Assembly (NCBI GenBank): GCA_949592205.1
Contig: CATIUR010000001.1
Location: 310,710,250-310,774,249, forward strand
DNA length: 64,000 nt
Source: Helichrysum umbraculigerum
Lineage: Eukaryota > Streptophyta > Magnoliopsida > Asterales > Asteraceae
Direction of reading: 5' to 3'
Shown piece by piece: positions 1-13,219 of the stretch; positions within the stretch are counted from its first letter, which is position 1, and every line of letters starts with the position of its first letter. The notes beneath the pieces were generated by a model. That model was not told the DNA's origin. It saw only the letters and a program-made list of their open reading frames with translations, and ran no database searches. The translations under genes were made by a program, and so were the position numbers.

Positions 1-2652
1 GTGAACTTTAAGTTGTCGAGAGGCGTAGGCAATGACCTTGTCTCGTTGCATTAGCACGCAACCGAGACCTTGGTGAGAAGCATCGCAGTATACCACGAAG
101 TCATCGGTGCCTTCGGGTAAGGACAGAATGGGTGCACTGCAGAGCTTGAGTTTCAATAGCTGAAATGCTGACTCCTGTTTATCAGTCCAATCAAACTTCT
201 TTTCCTTCTGAGTCAGTGTTGTGAGTGGCAAGGCTATTTTTGAGAAGTTCTCGATGAATCGGCGATAATACCCCGCCAATCCCAAGAATTGGCGTACCTC
301 GGTAGGAGTGGTTGGCGCTTGCCAGTTCTTGATAGCCTCGATTTTTTATGGGTCTACATGAATTCCCTGACTATCAATCACGTGTCCAAGGAATTGAACG
401 GTTTTTATCCAGAACTCACACTTAGAGAATTTGGCGTAAAGCTCCTCGTGTCTAAGTAGTTCTAGGATGGTTCTGAGGTGTTGTGCGTGTTCCTGTTCGT
501 TTCGTGAGTATATGAGGATGTCATCGATGAAGACAATGACAAACTTGTCGAGATAAGGCTTGCACAACCGATTCATAAGGTCCATGAATACAGCCGGTGC
601 GTTGGTTAGACCGAATGGCATCACTTGAAATTCGTAATGCCCGTAACGGGTTCTGAATGCGGTTTTTGGGATGTCGGCATCGCGAACACACAATTGATGA
701 TAACCCGATCGAAGATCAATCTTTGAATAACAGCTTGATCCCTGAAGTTGATCGAATAGATCATCGATTCGAGGAAGTGGGTATCGGTTCTTGACGGTTA
801 GCTTATTCAACTCTCGGTAGTCGATACACATTCTGAATGAACCGTCTTTCTTTTTGACAAACAAGACCGGAGCTCCCCAAGGTGAAGAACTCGGTCTGAT
901 GAATCCTCTATCCAGGAGTTCCTGTAACTGAGCGGATAACTCCTGAAGTTCAGATGGAGCAAGGCGGTACGGTGCTCGGGCCACCGGTGCGGCACCCGGC
1001 ACGAGATTAATCGAGAACTCAACCTGTCTATTCGGAGGTAGACCAGGTAGTTCTTCCGGAAAGACTTCGGGAAAGTCTCTAACGATTGGCACATCTTCAA
1101 GTCGCTTCTCCCCCGACTTTTTCTCCAGGATGTGCGCGAGAATTGCTGGGTAACCCTTTCGCAGAAATTTTCGGGTTTTTAAATAGGAGATTATATTTAG
1201 TCTCGACCCACCGGTCTCCCCCTGTATGATCAAGGTACTACCGGCGGCGAGAGGAATTCGAACGATTTTATCATGGCAAACTATTTCGGCCCGATGCTTG
1301 GACAACCAGTCCATACACACGATGACGTCAAAACTTCCTAGTTCAACAGGCATGAGATCGATTGAGAAAATTTCATCGGCGAGGCTTAAAGTGCAATTAG
1401 GTATTACACTATTGGTTTCTATGAGTTTACCGTTTGCAAGTTCTACAGTGTACTTAACATCTAAGGCCGAAGGGGTGATATTAAGTAGAGGGCAAAACTC
1501 ATCAGATATGAAACTTCTATCAGCACCGGTATCAAATAACACTGAAGCAGTAAGATCGTTGAGAAAGAACGTACCCGTTACAACATTCGGGTCTTGCCTG
1601 GCTTCCCCAGCTTTGATGACAAATGCTCTGCTACGAGTAGGGTTGTTGTTCCGGTTGTTGTTGTTGTTGTTCTGCTTAGGGCAATTATTCTGAAAGTGCC
1701 CAGGACTTCCGCACCCATAACAAGTCTTTAGGGCATTGGTGTTTCGACAATCCTTGGCTAGATGCCCGAAACGTTTGCAGTTGGCGCAAGGGCAGGAACC
1801 GTCGTGATGGCGGTTGCATTTGGGACAGTAGGGCTTGTTCCCGCTATACCCTTTCTTCTCTGAAGTCCTCGATGAATAAGCCTTAACAGACTCAGGCTTT
1901 TTGTTGGCTATCTGGTTGGATGAGTTGGGGTTTCCTTCCCACTTTCGTTTGTTGTTGTTCGATGATGGGGTTGATGTAGTGCCACGGCGGACAGAGTATG
2001 CCGTGAGTTCATGGGCCATACGGATGGCGCTCTGAATAGTACCCGGTTTTGATGAAGCTACCAGGTCTTGGAGTCTGTCGGAAAGTCCATCGATATATTT
2101 CTCGACCCTCTTGTACTCAGGATCGACCATGGATGGGCACAAAAGTGCCAGTTGGTGGAAACGGTTGGTGTATCCCGTGATGTCATCGCCCTGCATCTTG
2201 TGATTCCAGAATTCGATTTCCAGTTGTTTCAATTCATCCCTGGGACAATACTCGTCCCTTAACATTTTCTTCAACTCCTCCCACGGGAGTTTGTAAGCGT
2301 TAGCAACACCCACAGTCTGGGCATAGGTGTTCCACCATGTAAGGGCGGTGTCGGTAAAGGTACTGACAGAAAATTTGACCTTATCTCCCTCTGCGCAGTT
2401 GCAAGTAAGAAATACAGATTCGGCTTTCTCGGTCCAGCGGATTAGACCGATAGCTCCTTCAGTACCTGCAAAGCCCAGAGGTTTACAGTTGTGGAAGTCC
2501 TTGTAAGAGCAGTGTCGAGGTTGTGGCCCGTTAGTAGCTGAATCTTCGCTACCAGTAGTCGGTGTTCGGGTAGCCAAAGCTTGAGCCACACTGCGGGCAA
2601 TCAGACCCGCAATTTCGTTCTCGCTAAGTGTGATTTGTCGGCGTGGAGGCAT
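1..2652 (-). pseudogene. gag-pol polyprotein of Tekay-1 (premature stop, window-truncated)
   Basis: The likely start is the ATG at 2652 (MPPRR...), the usual gag N-terminus of this group. An upstream in-frame ATG at 2772 would add a hydrophobic stretch from the leader and is less likely. Domains from that start: gag domain about residues 55-220; a Cys/His motif CPKCNRHHDGSC at 276-287; two CCHC knuckles at 289-302 and 311-324; an Asn run; aspartic protease DTGA at 374-377; RT with YRELNK and the FIDD catalytic box at 708-711. A TAA at 346-348 ends the frame inside the RT connection, just after HVDP. The same frame is open again from 345 to 1 and encodes RNase H (YCDAS). The protease flap-side motif reads CMDWL where GMDWL is common. 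One stop lesion suggests recent death or a rare readthrough copy. Confidence 0.9.
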
Positions 2653-3205
2653 GATGCTGAACAAGAGGAGAACAAGGAAAGTGGAATAAGATATTTGCAT
2701 GAAATTATGATATGTCACAAGTGTAAATGATGAGATACACGATAACAGTACGAAGTGACAATCACATTCCATTAGGTAAACAAGTTGGATACAAGGTACG
2801 GGTTGGCTTGAGGCGACCTGCTGTCTCTCCTGGTCACCCTCGGGTTTCGTGGTTCATACAGATGAGAGTGTGACGAACTCGGTGGTAGGTTTGCCATTCC
2901 GAGACAAGGCGTTAAGAAAATGAGGCTTATATTCATAATACATATAACATATAGCCTAGGGTGTCTAACACAGACACGTTCAAGTTCGGCCTCTCTCGTG
3001 GTCAGAGTCAACTAGTGTATCCTGTTCAGCCATAACTACTTTTTCAGATCTCACGTCATCTTTGCTTAATTGTACATAGTTGATCAGGATATGTTAAATT
3101 AAACTCGTATGACATAATCACTGAACAAGTCATACCTAACAGAGGATACTGCCTAATGGTCATAGTCTAGGCCCACTAAATGCAACCTAGTTCACTATAA
3201 CCTTA
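2653..3205 (-). other. Tekay-1 untranslated leader
   Basis: Noncoding stretch between PBS and gag. It aligns by eye with the leader of Tekay-2 (21960-22296) and with that of element A (55828-56190). Shared pieces include the run around ttaatttaacata and a segment around tgatcaactatgtacaatta. I see no gene in it. Confidence 0.75.
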
Positions 3206-3218
3206 GGCTCTGATACCA
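3206..3218 (-). other. Primer binding site, tRNA-iMet type (Tekay-1)
   Basis: On the - strand this reads TGGTATCAGAGCC, three bases after the LTR end. It is complementary to the 3' end of plant initiator tRNA-Met, the usual primer of chromoviruses. Confidence 0.93.
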
Positions 3219-3221
3219 ATC

Positions 3222-5483
3222 TGTAACACCCCCAAATTCACTGTTTGGCGGAAGCAAGGTTTGGGGTGCTACCAATCAAATATCACAGCACAAAGATAAA
3301 GCAAACGACATCTATATGAAACGTTTGTAAATTAGTTACATTCCATAGATATAATGTTTGAAAACTTAATGTTTTCGTATACAAAATGTAGTCCCCTAGA
3401 GTCCACGCGTATAGCGGGAGATTCTATTACATAATCAACATGTACAAAAGATAATGCTGAGAATCTCCGTTAATGCAGTTTAGTGAAATCATGCGACTCT
3501 AGCTATGCCTCGAGAAAATCCTACTCCGTCTGGGTACCTGAGAATACATGCTAAAAGGGTCAACACGAATGTTGGTGAATCTCACAGGTTTGTAAATAAT
3601 ATCAGTTTTTGAACACAAGATTTCATCAGTAGTGCCCGTAGGCGTAAATCAAGTATTTGCAAATCTAGCAAATGTAAAGTAAATAAGTTATACCGTTGCC
3701 ATGAGGCTCATAATCGAAGCTTAACCCGTAAGTAATAATTTGCTCCCGTGACATGCTCGTAATTGAGCAAGCATAAGTGACGAATAATAGTCGCCCGTTT
3801 ATACATAACGGTTCGTGGTAGCGCTACTACCCCGGGCGGGGAGGGTCATTTCCCTAATGCATCCATTAACTAGTGTTCGCGCTTAAGTACATAACTAACA
3901 ATATATGATGGAGAGACTTCAGTAGAAAGTAAATAACTCATGCAATTCCGTTTGGTATAGTAAGCAGTTTTAGTACTTGTGTTCAAGGAAAAATCAGTAG
4001 CATGTATCTCCCCCAATAAGAAAAACAGTAAAAGTGGGGCCGTAAGACTCACCTGAGTCTAGCAATTCAGTATGTGAAATCGAGTAAGTAAGGCGGATGA
4101 AATCCCGTATGTGGTTCTCCGAACCCGTAACCTTTAAATGCCTAAACATGTAAAGTTAAGTAAGTAGATGTCCCGAAAGACCATCTATGCTAGTTGTCTA
4201 CACAACTCGTTATGTCCAATGTTGGTTCGTTATCGTTTGTTCTTAGAAAATATGGTTGGCCCGTTGGTGACGGTTTGTAATAATAATCCATAAGTGTTAT
4301 TATTATTCGTCTCGTTTTACGTTTAGTAAAAGTATGTATTTTTGTATGTTAATCATCGTCGTAAAAAGTGTAGTTCGGCTCGTTCGGCTCGGTTCGGCTC
4401 GCAAGTTCGGTTCAATTCGCAGCTCGGTTCGATTCGCCGCTCAGTTTGATTCGCTGCTCGGCTCGATTCGCTGCTCGGCTCGATTCGCTGCTCGGCTCGA
4501 TTCGCTGCTCGGCTTGATTCGCTGCTCGGCTTGGTTCGCTGCTCGGCTCGGTTCGCAGGAAGAACACACCCCAGCTCGCGAAATGGTCTGATCGACGGAT
4601 TTCGGTCCAAAAACATGTTTTCAGGTTTCCGTTTTGTCCGATTCTTTTACCCAACCCTCCAATGGACATTACAAGCTATTATAAACCATTAAAACGTAAA
4701 TACATTAAGAATCGAGAGATGTCGGGTTTTGTTGGAAACTTACAAATTGTCGGATGAGAAATCCGAAAAGATAGGAAGGTAGATCGTGATGCCGTGGTTC
4801 TTTTATCCCAAAGGAGTGGTATGATCCGGTGTCGTTTCGTGTTGTTATTTTGCGATTTAGTGAGGTGGTGCTTTTTGTTTATTTTGAAAGAAAATGGAGA
4901 GAAAGAGAGATGAGAGATAAGATGATGATGATGATGAAATGAAAGTGGGGAGGGGGTTTCCCCCTTTTTGGCTGAAAATCGGTGGGGTCCACCGAGTGGA
5001 CTTCACCAAATTTTGTTCCCTGCGTTTCGAGTTCTGCGCGGTGTTCGTTTCTTCGATCGTATAACTTTTAGAAATTACTTTACACGTTAATTATTCGTTT
5101 TACGAGTACCGATTAACTATTATATGTTTTATTTTATGTCTCAATTTAATTACTAGTCAATAGCTTTTTGTTTGAGCGTTTACTACTTTACTCGCATTAA
5201 TGGTTTAAAAATGCGATACGATAAAAATTACGAAATACTATTAAAATAATATTTTGAGTACATTAGAGTTATATCGTTTAAATAAAATTGTCCACCAACG
5301 TCCGTATTTACCGAATCGAATTACATTCGATTTAAAAATTGTGTACGATCAAATCCAATCGCGTATTCGTATAAATCCACAAGTATATATTTTGTCACAT
5401 TAATTAGCCTAACACAGAACTAATTACACGTATTTACAGAGAATCAGGCGCTAATTACTAGCCCTAATTTGGCGGTTGTTACA
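3222..5483 (-). repeat. 5' LTR of Tekay-1 (2262 bp)
   Basis: Starts tgtaacaccccc and ends gttgttaca, so it has TG...CA ends and near-inverted termini. It matches the Tekay-2 LTRs closely over its first about 1.1 kb and again around 4590-5040, but not in the central array (4380-4560), where it carries a different repeat. Confidence 0.9.
4380..4557. repeat. 17-bp tandem repeat array in Tekay-1 LTR
   Basis: About six copies of gctcggctcgattcgct (4456-4557) with degenerate copies to the left. Open frames exist on both strands (Arg/Ser-rich and Glu/Ser-rich), but they are products of the periodic sequence and not genes. It occupies the LTR position that holds the gcgacgta array in Tekay-2. Confidence 0.9.
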
Positions 5484-7458
5484 CACATGGCCTTGTTCTT
5501 GCTTCGTTTGCTTGTACGTATGCTTGTGGACTTGTACTCTTTGATCCAAGGCTTGCCTATAAATAGTGGCCTCATTCACCTCATTCCACACACCAATTCT
5601 TCATAGAATTCTCACTTTCTCTCTCACACACTCTCTCTCTTTTTCTACTTTCTCTCTCTAGCACTACTCTTAGGAGTTAGAGGATAAATAGAAAGGGTAG
5701 CTAGTTAGCGTAGCGGTAGTTGTAGCATTTGTATGGAGTTACTCCGAGACTTTGGGTCACGAGGATTTGTCTGTAATACTTATTCAGGTTATATTTATAT
5801 CTCTTTTCTTTATTTCGTAAATATGATTTACTTATATTATGTTTACGTTGTATTGCTTACTAGAGAGGCCATGCTAGGCTAGACAAATCTGTGTTTGCTA
5901 TGATAATGGTTATGCTTAAGTAGTTATGATTTAATATGCAATTGGGATGACACCATTATGAAACAACGGAGGTAACGTTATACGGCTTTCATTTGTATAG
6001 CGCCGGAATCATCACGAATGTGTGTAGTACGGAACGTGGAACCTATGAAAGTCGTGGGCACAATCCGTTGTGGAAATAATGATCCCAATTGTAACATGCT
6101 GATACTCTGTCTGTGTGAATATTAAACTGTATCTGAATTTATGAATTAAATCTCAATTGTTTACCTATCCAACTTATGCTGTGGTTAGAAACTTCCTGCT
6201 AAAACCTGGCCGGTTATTAGTGGTACGTACTCTACCTATTCTATGTATGATGAAGCATTTGAACTCGACATGGCTGTATTCTCTAGATTGAAACTATATC
6301 ATAAGAGATACGGAGCATAGGATTAGAGATAGGTTAGATTCAAACTCATATATTAAATATCTTTGAGAGACCTTTCGGGATATTTATGATCCGATCATCT
6401 GGTTATGTGAAATGGTATGAAATAGGAATAGTTATCTGTGTGCCTTTCTATTGCATGTTCTTGTTTGATTGTTGCCTTAGGAATGATGCATGCTAGAACT
6501 GAACCTCCGATTACTATATGTAACTACATGATTAGGGTTTTTAGATATAAGTTAATGTTTATATAGTAGAGTGATATGCATGTAATAGTTACGATGGTTT
6601 GTATGATTAATGATGAACAATTTAATTGACCGTTAGGCAAGTTAATCCAACCTATTCCGTAGGGTAACTCCTGTTCACATTATTGTTTATTCAACAATTC
6701 GTGCCATGATACCGACACACATTTGTTAGAGATTGGGGAATAGGATTAGAGAATAACTGTTGATTGAATTGATCAGCACATTTGGGAGAACTTCCGGTGT
6801 ATCTGACACTATATAATTGCTATCCATGTGACATATTATTTATCTAATTGTAGAGACCTTTACGTTAGATATTTGATAGGATCGTAATTATACGTCATTA
6901 ATAATATAGGGTATCCAATGAGCAAACTGGCAGTTTGAATCAATGCAAAGGAAAAACCATAAAACGGCACAGTACTTCGTATAGCGTTTAAATACGTGGG
7001 AAAAGCTAAGGAACTGCCGTAGGTATAATACTTCATCTTAATTTAAGTTCCTGGTTACTCAACGGATTAATCATCATAATTAGTGGCTTTAATACCCATA
7101 ACTACTTATTTAAAGCATATACCAGCAACATAGTAAACACTCTCGTATCCACTGTTCTCTGAGCCTCCGTACAAACATCCTTTCCTTTTCTGCATTTATT
7201 TTCCGTAGATTAGTTATAAAACCAAAACCAAATCCACTTTAGTTAAACCCTAGCTAAGTCACCAAAGGTAATTAGAACACCTAAGATCCCATGCCCGTTG
7301 TAGTGTAAGAACGGCACCTGAGTCAACATACCGCTTACTACCTTAGTAACCTAATCAGGGCTGAAAGTAGTATTAGCTTAGGATTTCCCCAGCTCTATAA
7401 ATTTAAAACAACCCACTGGTGTGTCCCGCTTCGACAACGACCATTTTGGGACGCATCA
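5484..7458 (+). repeat. 5' LTR of Athila-1, right part
   Basis: Matches the 3' LTR from 24815 to 26317, ending gggacgcatca. Its left part lies beyond Tekay-1, outside the window. It contains about 468 bp (6171-6638) that the 3' LTR lacks. The missing piece is bounded by a 2-bp aa microhomology, so the 3' copy suffered a deletion after insertion. Confidence 0.9.
5557..5566 (+). promoter_or_regulatory. TATA box of Athila-1 5' LTR
   Basis: CTATAAATAG in the context ggcttgcctataaatagtgg, followed by a CT-rich stretch (5607-5660) typical of a plant transcription start and 5' UTR. The same box recurs at 24889-24898 in the 3' LTR. The Tekay-1 insertion lies about 75 bp upstream and separates this box from the palindromic region seen in the 3' LTR. 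Confidence 0.65.
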
Positions 7459-7464
7459 CGTTCT

Positions 7465-7483
7465 TGGCGCCGCTGCCGGGGAC
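7465..7483 (+). other. Primer binding site of Athila-1, tRNA-Asp type
   Basis: TGGCGCCGCTGCCGGGGAC, six bases after the LTR end. It is the characteristic Athila PBS, attributed in the literature to tRNA-Asp; I did not check it against a tRNA. The same 19 bases occur inverted in Athila-2 at 46768-46786. Confidence 0.88.
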
Positions 7484-7651
7484 TACAACGACCGATTTTA
7501 GGTTTTTAGTTATCTTAGTTATTTAGCGATCCTTTCGAAAGATCAAAATCATCCGTAAGTTACTTTTTCTGTCTTTAGGTTAGATTTCATTTTCCGTTTT
7601 TAGATTAGTTAAACCCATCCTTTCCAAAACTCTACTTTCTACCAACAAGTT

Positions 7652-10295
7652 ATGACGAATCGTATCACTCTCGCCTCATCAATCAAGCCACTGCTAGAGG
7701 AACGAGGAGGACCAATCGTATCATCTGCTGACGAGAACCTTGAAATTAAGCCACACTTCATTAAAATAATTAAATCTCAGTGTCAATTTCATGGTCTTTC
7801 GGTTGAAAATCCAAACTCTCATCTTAACAAGTTCATCAACCTTTCTGACTCCTTCGAACAAACGGGATCCAGTAATGAAGTTACCCGACTTCACCTGTTT
7901 CCCTATTCTTTAGCTTCTCGAGCACAAATATGGTTTTATGAACTCGAACCCAATTCGATTCATACATGGGAGGAGATGGCTACCAAATTCATGGCTAAAT
8001 ATTTCCCTCCATCCCTACAAACCAAGCTTAAGAATGAAATCACTAACTTTCTCCAAAAAGATAATGAATCATTGAGCTCTGCTTGGGAACGCTTTAAGAA
8101 TTTGCTCGGAAGATGTCCAAATCATCAGTTTGCTGAAACGAATCTGGTCTGCACATTCTACAATAGTTTGAATCCTCATCACCACCAAAACCCTCGATGC
8201 TGCTTCATTCGGAAATTTCATGCTACATACTTCAGACGAAGCGTGGAGGTTGATCGAGACGATGACGATGCATCAACATGACTTGGAGCAAGATGAATCA
8301 ACTTCGGAGGAAAGGAGTACTACTAATGCCTTGAACACTTTGAAAGCTCAAATTGAATCAATCACTAAAGTTGTCAAGGACATGCAAGAACCTTCTAAAC
8401 CCAAACACGAGAAGAAACCTCGAAGGCTAGTCTCAAGCCAAAGGTTCAAAGAAGACATTCTTGCCACTACTGGTGAAACCTCTAATCAAGCACATCATTC
8501 AAAATCTTTCATTCAGAGGCCAACCAGTAGACCTTCGTCTCAATCGTTAGTTCTTTCTTCACCCTCTACTTCATCTCATTTGACTTCTCATCTAAACACC
8601 GAAATTTTCAATAACTTCATGGTTAATCAAAATAATATTAATAAACAAATTGTTGATTTTCAAAACCAAATTGATAGTTTGCTTAGAATTTCAAACAATT
8701 TAGTTAAAAACATGGAGGATAATGTAAAAATGTTGTTTTTAAAAATTGATGAGAAGCAAAGGGAAGAAGCGATTAGCAAATCTATTTATCATTCATCTTA
8801 TGATTATGATGACATCCTTGTTGTCACTAGAGGAGGAAAAGAGACTAAGAATGAGAAATCGATAGATATTCCGACAAACGAACCTTCTATTTCTTCACCT
8901 CTCACTGACTCAGTACCAGTTAAGACTCCTGTCACTTCTCCTGAGACAGCACCTTCTAAAGCCCCAGAAGTTATTCCTACACGTATATCTTTCTCTGGTA
9001 GGCTTAAGAAAGAGAAACAAGAAGCTCAGTTTGGAAAATATCTAGAGATGTTTAAAAGCTTACACTTAAAGGTCAAACTTTTAGATGCTTTAGACGAGAT
9101 GCCTAGTTGTGCCAAATTCTTTAAAGAACTCTTATCAAATAAAGAAAAACTTAGACAAATAGTTAACTTGCATTTAGATGCAGAGTGCTCTTTGATCATG
9201 CAACAAGGACTACCCCCAAAGCTAGGAGATACTGGCCGTTTCACTATACCTTGTTATCTACAGGATGTTCAAATAAGTAACGTCTTAGCCGACTTAGGAG
9301 CTAGTGTAAACCTTATGTCGTATTCCCTCTATAGGAAATTAGGATTAAGCGAACTTTTACCAACTCGTATGACCATCCAATTAGCCGATAGATCAGTTAA
9401 ACTCCCTCGTGGAATTTCTGAAGATATTATGGTATGTGTTGATAAATTCGTCTTTCCTGTGGATTTTGTTGTCATGGACATTGAGGAAGACACCGAAGTT
9501 CCACTCATCCTTGGCAGACCTTTCCTAAACACTGCCAAGGCCGTCATAGACGTAAATGAAAAATCTTTAAAACTTCGAGTCGGAACTAAGGAGGTCACCT
9601 TCAATGTTGACACACTAATGAAACAACCTATGGGAGAAGACCTCGGTCTTGTAGACTTTATGCAGGAAATAATTGAAGAACATCTGGAAGAGATCCTCAC
9701 AGTAAGCAACAATAACTCTCTTCCAAACACGGTCATCACTACCAGAAGACTTTGCCAAGAAGATGGAGGTCTATGCTCAGCTATCTCAGATCCACCAACC
9801 GCATCTAAGGAAGTGCTATTTCCTTTAAAGAAATCCTGCAATCAGCCAAACAGTTCTATCACAGCTGCTCCGCCTGGATCTGGCACACCTATCACTCTCT
9901 TAAGAAGGAACCCTACTCCGGAAGTGCCTGATTCATCTCTCACAAAAAAACAAATTCTGAAGACTCTCGAAGAGATGGAGTCAATGCTTAAACCACCTTA
10001 TCTACAATCTGAAAGATCAAATCCAGAGATCACATTCAGCACATCTTCTTCTGCTCAAATTCATAGATTTGCATTCACGGAAAACAAAGATACCATAATC
10101 ACTGAAGACAATGCAATCTCTCACTCTTCAAAAGCAAAATACGAGCTAAGAAAAGATGAGCTCTCCGATAAACCAGAATGGGTTGAAATAGCATCAGCCG
10201 ACAGTCCAGAGATCCCTGCAGAAGATTCAGAATTTCAAACGAAGTTCGACGAACTTAAAAGAGACGAAATTGCAAGGATGAAACCTTCCATATAA
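7652..10295 (+). pseudogene. gag-protease of Athila-1 (frameshifted)
   Basis: ATG at 7652 opens an Athila-style gag with the capsid signature region around WEEMATKFMAKYFPP (about residues 109-123). The first frame runs to 8281. Similarity moves to a second frame near 8185-8195, in a caaaaccctc run, so one single-base indel separates them. The second frame (used from 8220) carries a linker region rich in Ser, Thr and Lys, then the aspartic protease with DLGA at 9291-9302 and the flap-side ILGRPFLNT region around 9510. No CCHC zinc knuckle is visible, as expected for Athila gags. The second frame stops at TAA 10293-10295; the frame continues beyond with pol sequence. Confidence 0.87.
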
Positions 10296-13219
10296 GAACC
10301 ACCAGAATTGAAGCTGAAGGAACTACCCTCACACCTTGAATATGCTTTTCTCGAAGGACCTTCACACTTACTAGTTATCATATCAAAAGACCTGTAGCCG
10401 GAAGAGAAGGCAAAACTTATTCAAGTTTTGAAGTCACATAAGAAAGCAATTGCTTGGAAGATTTCTGACATTCAAGGTATCAGTCCGAACTATTGCACTC
10501 ACAAGATCTTAATGGAAAACGACTTCAGACCATCAATTCAAAGGCAGAGGAGAGTCAACCCGAAGATTCAAGAAGTGGTTAAGAAGGAAGTTATCAAACT
10601 CTTGGACGCTGGCCTGATTTACCCTATTTCAGATTCCCTTTGGGTCAGCCCAGTTCAAGTTGTCCCAAAGAAAGGAGGAATGACGGTTATCGCTAACGAA
10701 AACAATGAATTAATTCCAACACGAGCCGTTACCGGTTGGAGGGTATGTATTGACTACCGAAAACTAAATGAAGCCACTCGCAAAGATCACTTCGCTCTAC
10801 CGTTCATTGATCAGATGCTGGAGAGATTATCAGGAAATGAATTCTACTGTTTTCTTGATGGATTCTCAGGGTATTTTCAGATTCCTCTCGATCCAAAGGA
10901 CCCAGAGAAGATGACATTCACATGTCCATATGGAACTTTCGCCTACCGACATATGCCGTTTGGCTTATGTAATGCACCTGCTACATTTCAGCGATGCATT
11001 GTGGCAATTTTTCATGACATGATTGAACAATGCATGGAGGTATTCATGGACGACTTCTCAGTCTTTGGAGATTCCTTCTCTACTTGTCTTTCCAACTTGG
11101 ATAGGATGCTTACCCGATGTGAATGAATCAAACCTCGTTATGAATTGGGAAAAATGCCATTTCATGGTAAAAGAAGGAATAGTCTTAGAGCACCGCATAT
11201 CAAAAGCCGGAATTGAAGTTGACAAAGCTAAAGTTGAAACTATCTCAAAACTTCCTCCACCTACTTCTGTTAAAGCCATCTGAAGTTTTCTAGGTGACGC
11301 CGGATTCTACAGTCGCTTCATCAAGGATTTCTCCAAGATCTCTCGACCTATGACTCATCTTCTCGAAAAAGATACTCCGTTTGCCTTTACAGATGAATGT
11401 CTCCAAGCTTTCAACTATTTGAAAGATCTGCTTGTACATGCACTGATAATGATTGCCCCAGATTGGAGCCTTCCATTTGAGATCATGTGCGACGCCAGTG
11501 ATTTCGCGGTTGGAGCTGTATTGGGACAGAGGAAGGATAAGCACTTTCAACCAATATACTATGCCAGTAAAACGCTCACAGACACTCACGAGAATTACAC
11601 AACCACAGAAAAGGAGCTGCTTGCGGTAGTATTTGCTTTTGATAAATTTCGTTCCTATCTTATGCTGTCCAAAACTATTGTCTATACAGATCATTCAGCC
11701 TTGAAGTATCTTTTCAAAAAGCAAGATGCCAAGCCTAGACTGTTAAGATGGATTCTACTCCTGCAAGAATTCGATATCGAAATCAGAGATAAGAAAGGAG
11801 CAGAAAACGTTGCAGCAGATCATCTAAGCCGATTAGGAAATCCTACACTAGAGCAGCTTAATTAAAAAGAAAATTCAAGACCAGTTTCCTGAAGAACAAC
11901 TCATGCACATCAGCAAATACCATCAAGGATCCACATCCAAAGATCCTTGGTATGCTGATCATGCTAATTTCCTGGTGGGAAACATAATACCCACAGGAAT
12001 GCCGACATCTCAAAGACGAAGATTCTTCCACGACATAAAGAATTACTATTGGGACGATCCTTTCCTCTTTTAGGTTTGCCCTGATCAGATCATTAGAAGA
12101 TGCGTCGATGGGAAGGAAGCAGAACAAATCCTTCGACAAAGCCACCATGGACCTGCTGGAGGACATCACGCAGTTAACCTAACAGCACGAAAGGTGTATG
12201 ATTCTGGTTTTTACTGGCCAACCATCTATCAAGATACTTATGACCTGGTGAAACGCTGCGACATTTGCCAAAGACAAGGCAATGTGTCAGCAAGGAACGA
12301 AATGCCACTCACTAATATCAAGGCTTGTGACATCTTTCATATCTGGGGGTTAGATTTTATGGGACCTTTCCCAAAGTCTAATGGAAAAAAGTACATCCTA
12401 GTTGCTGTCGATTATGTCTCCAGGTGGGCCGAAGCACAAGCTTTCCCGACAAATGATGCCAGAGTAGTAACAAAGTTTCTCAAACAACTATTCTGTCGAT
12501 TCGGAACTCCAAGAGCTATCATAAGTGATTGTGGCACTCACTTCTGCAACACTCAATTCATGAAGGTTATGCAGCAGTATGGCATCACTCACAAGATGTC
12601 CACCGCCTATCATCCACAAACAAATGGACAAGCTGAGATCACGAACAGAGCTTTAAAGAGAATCTTGGAGCGAACAGTCGGAAATCATGGGGATAAGTGG
12701 GCTGACAAATTAGACGATGCGTTATGGGCATTCAGAACTGCTTACAAAACACCTTTAGGTACCACACCATATCGTCTGGTTTACGGCAAGGCATGTCACC
12801 TACCAGTGGTGTTGGAATACAAAGCATACTGGGCGCTGAAGAACTGCAATCTGGACACTTCTATAACAGGTTCCCATCGGAGAATGCAACTAAATGAATT
12901 GGCCGAATTAAGAAACCAAGCATATGAAAGCTCCCTGAACTACAAAGATAGAACCAAGAGGATTCATGATTCCAAGCTTAAACTCTCAAGGTTCAAACCA
13001 GGAGATAAAGTGCTTCTCTTCAATTCGCGCTTCAAAAAGTTCACTGGAAAATTCAAGATCAGGTGGACCGGACCATTCATAATCTCAAAGGTATTCCCTT
13101 ATGGTGCAGTCGAACTCGAATCACCAGAAGGTAATTTTAAGGTAAATGGTCATCGGTTAAAGCATTACATCGAAGACTTCCCCATTCGTGAGGATGTCTT
13201 TATCTTCGAACCACCTTGA
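10296..13219 (+). pseudogene. pol (RT, RNase H, integrase) of Athila-1, multiply broken
   Basis: RT has the FMDD catalytic box at 11043-11054 and the GWRVCIDYRKLN motif near 10735. RNase H (11350-11865) has CDAS and YTDHSALKYLF. Integrase has a zinc-binding region (about 12160-12280, HH...CDIC) and the catalytic triad D (12353), D (12527), E (12635); the 35-residue D-E gap is canonical. Lesions seen: stops TAA 10293, TAG 10395, TGA 11281 and TAG 12071; frameshifts near 11121 and between 11866 and 12070. The integrase catalytic core from 12194 to 13219 is uninterrupted. This copy cannot make a full pol and is a relic. Confidence 0.88.

Larger units (their letters stand above)
1..5483 (-). mobile_element. 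Tekay-1: Ty3/gypsy LTR retrotransposon, 5' part
   Basis: On the - strand the order is 5' LTR (3222-5483), tRNA-iMet PBS, about 550 bp leader, then gag, protease and RT, with RNase H cut by the window edge. The 3' half and 3' LTR lie outside. It is inserted in the 5' LTR of Athila-1. The bases after its LTR (cacat, 5484-5488) also occur uninterrupted at 24815-24819 in the other Athila-1 LTR, which fixes the insertion point. The TSD partner cannot be seen. Assignment to the Tekay (chromovirus) clade rests on the RT/PR style and on its likeness to Tekay-2, whose C-terminus looks like a chromodomain. Confidence 0.9.

Noticed and set aside
807..2262. Antisense frames across Tekay-1 gag-pol (807-1100, 1226-1693, 2068-2262)
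   Set aside because: Shadows of the real gag-pol frame; no recognisable domains.
4334..4669. Arg/Ser-rich and Glu/Ser-rich open frames
   Set aside because: They read a 17-bp tandem repeat on both strands; length is due to periodicity without stops.
9026..9841. Antisense frames across Athila-1 protease region
   Set aside because: Shadows of gag-protease on the + strand.
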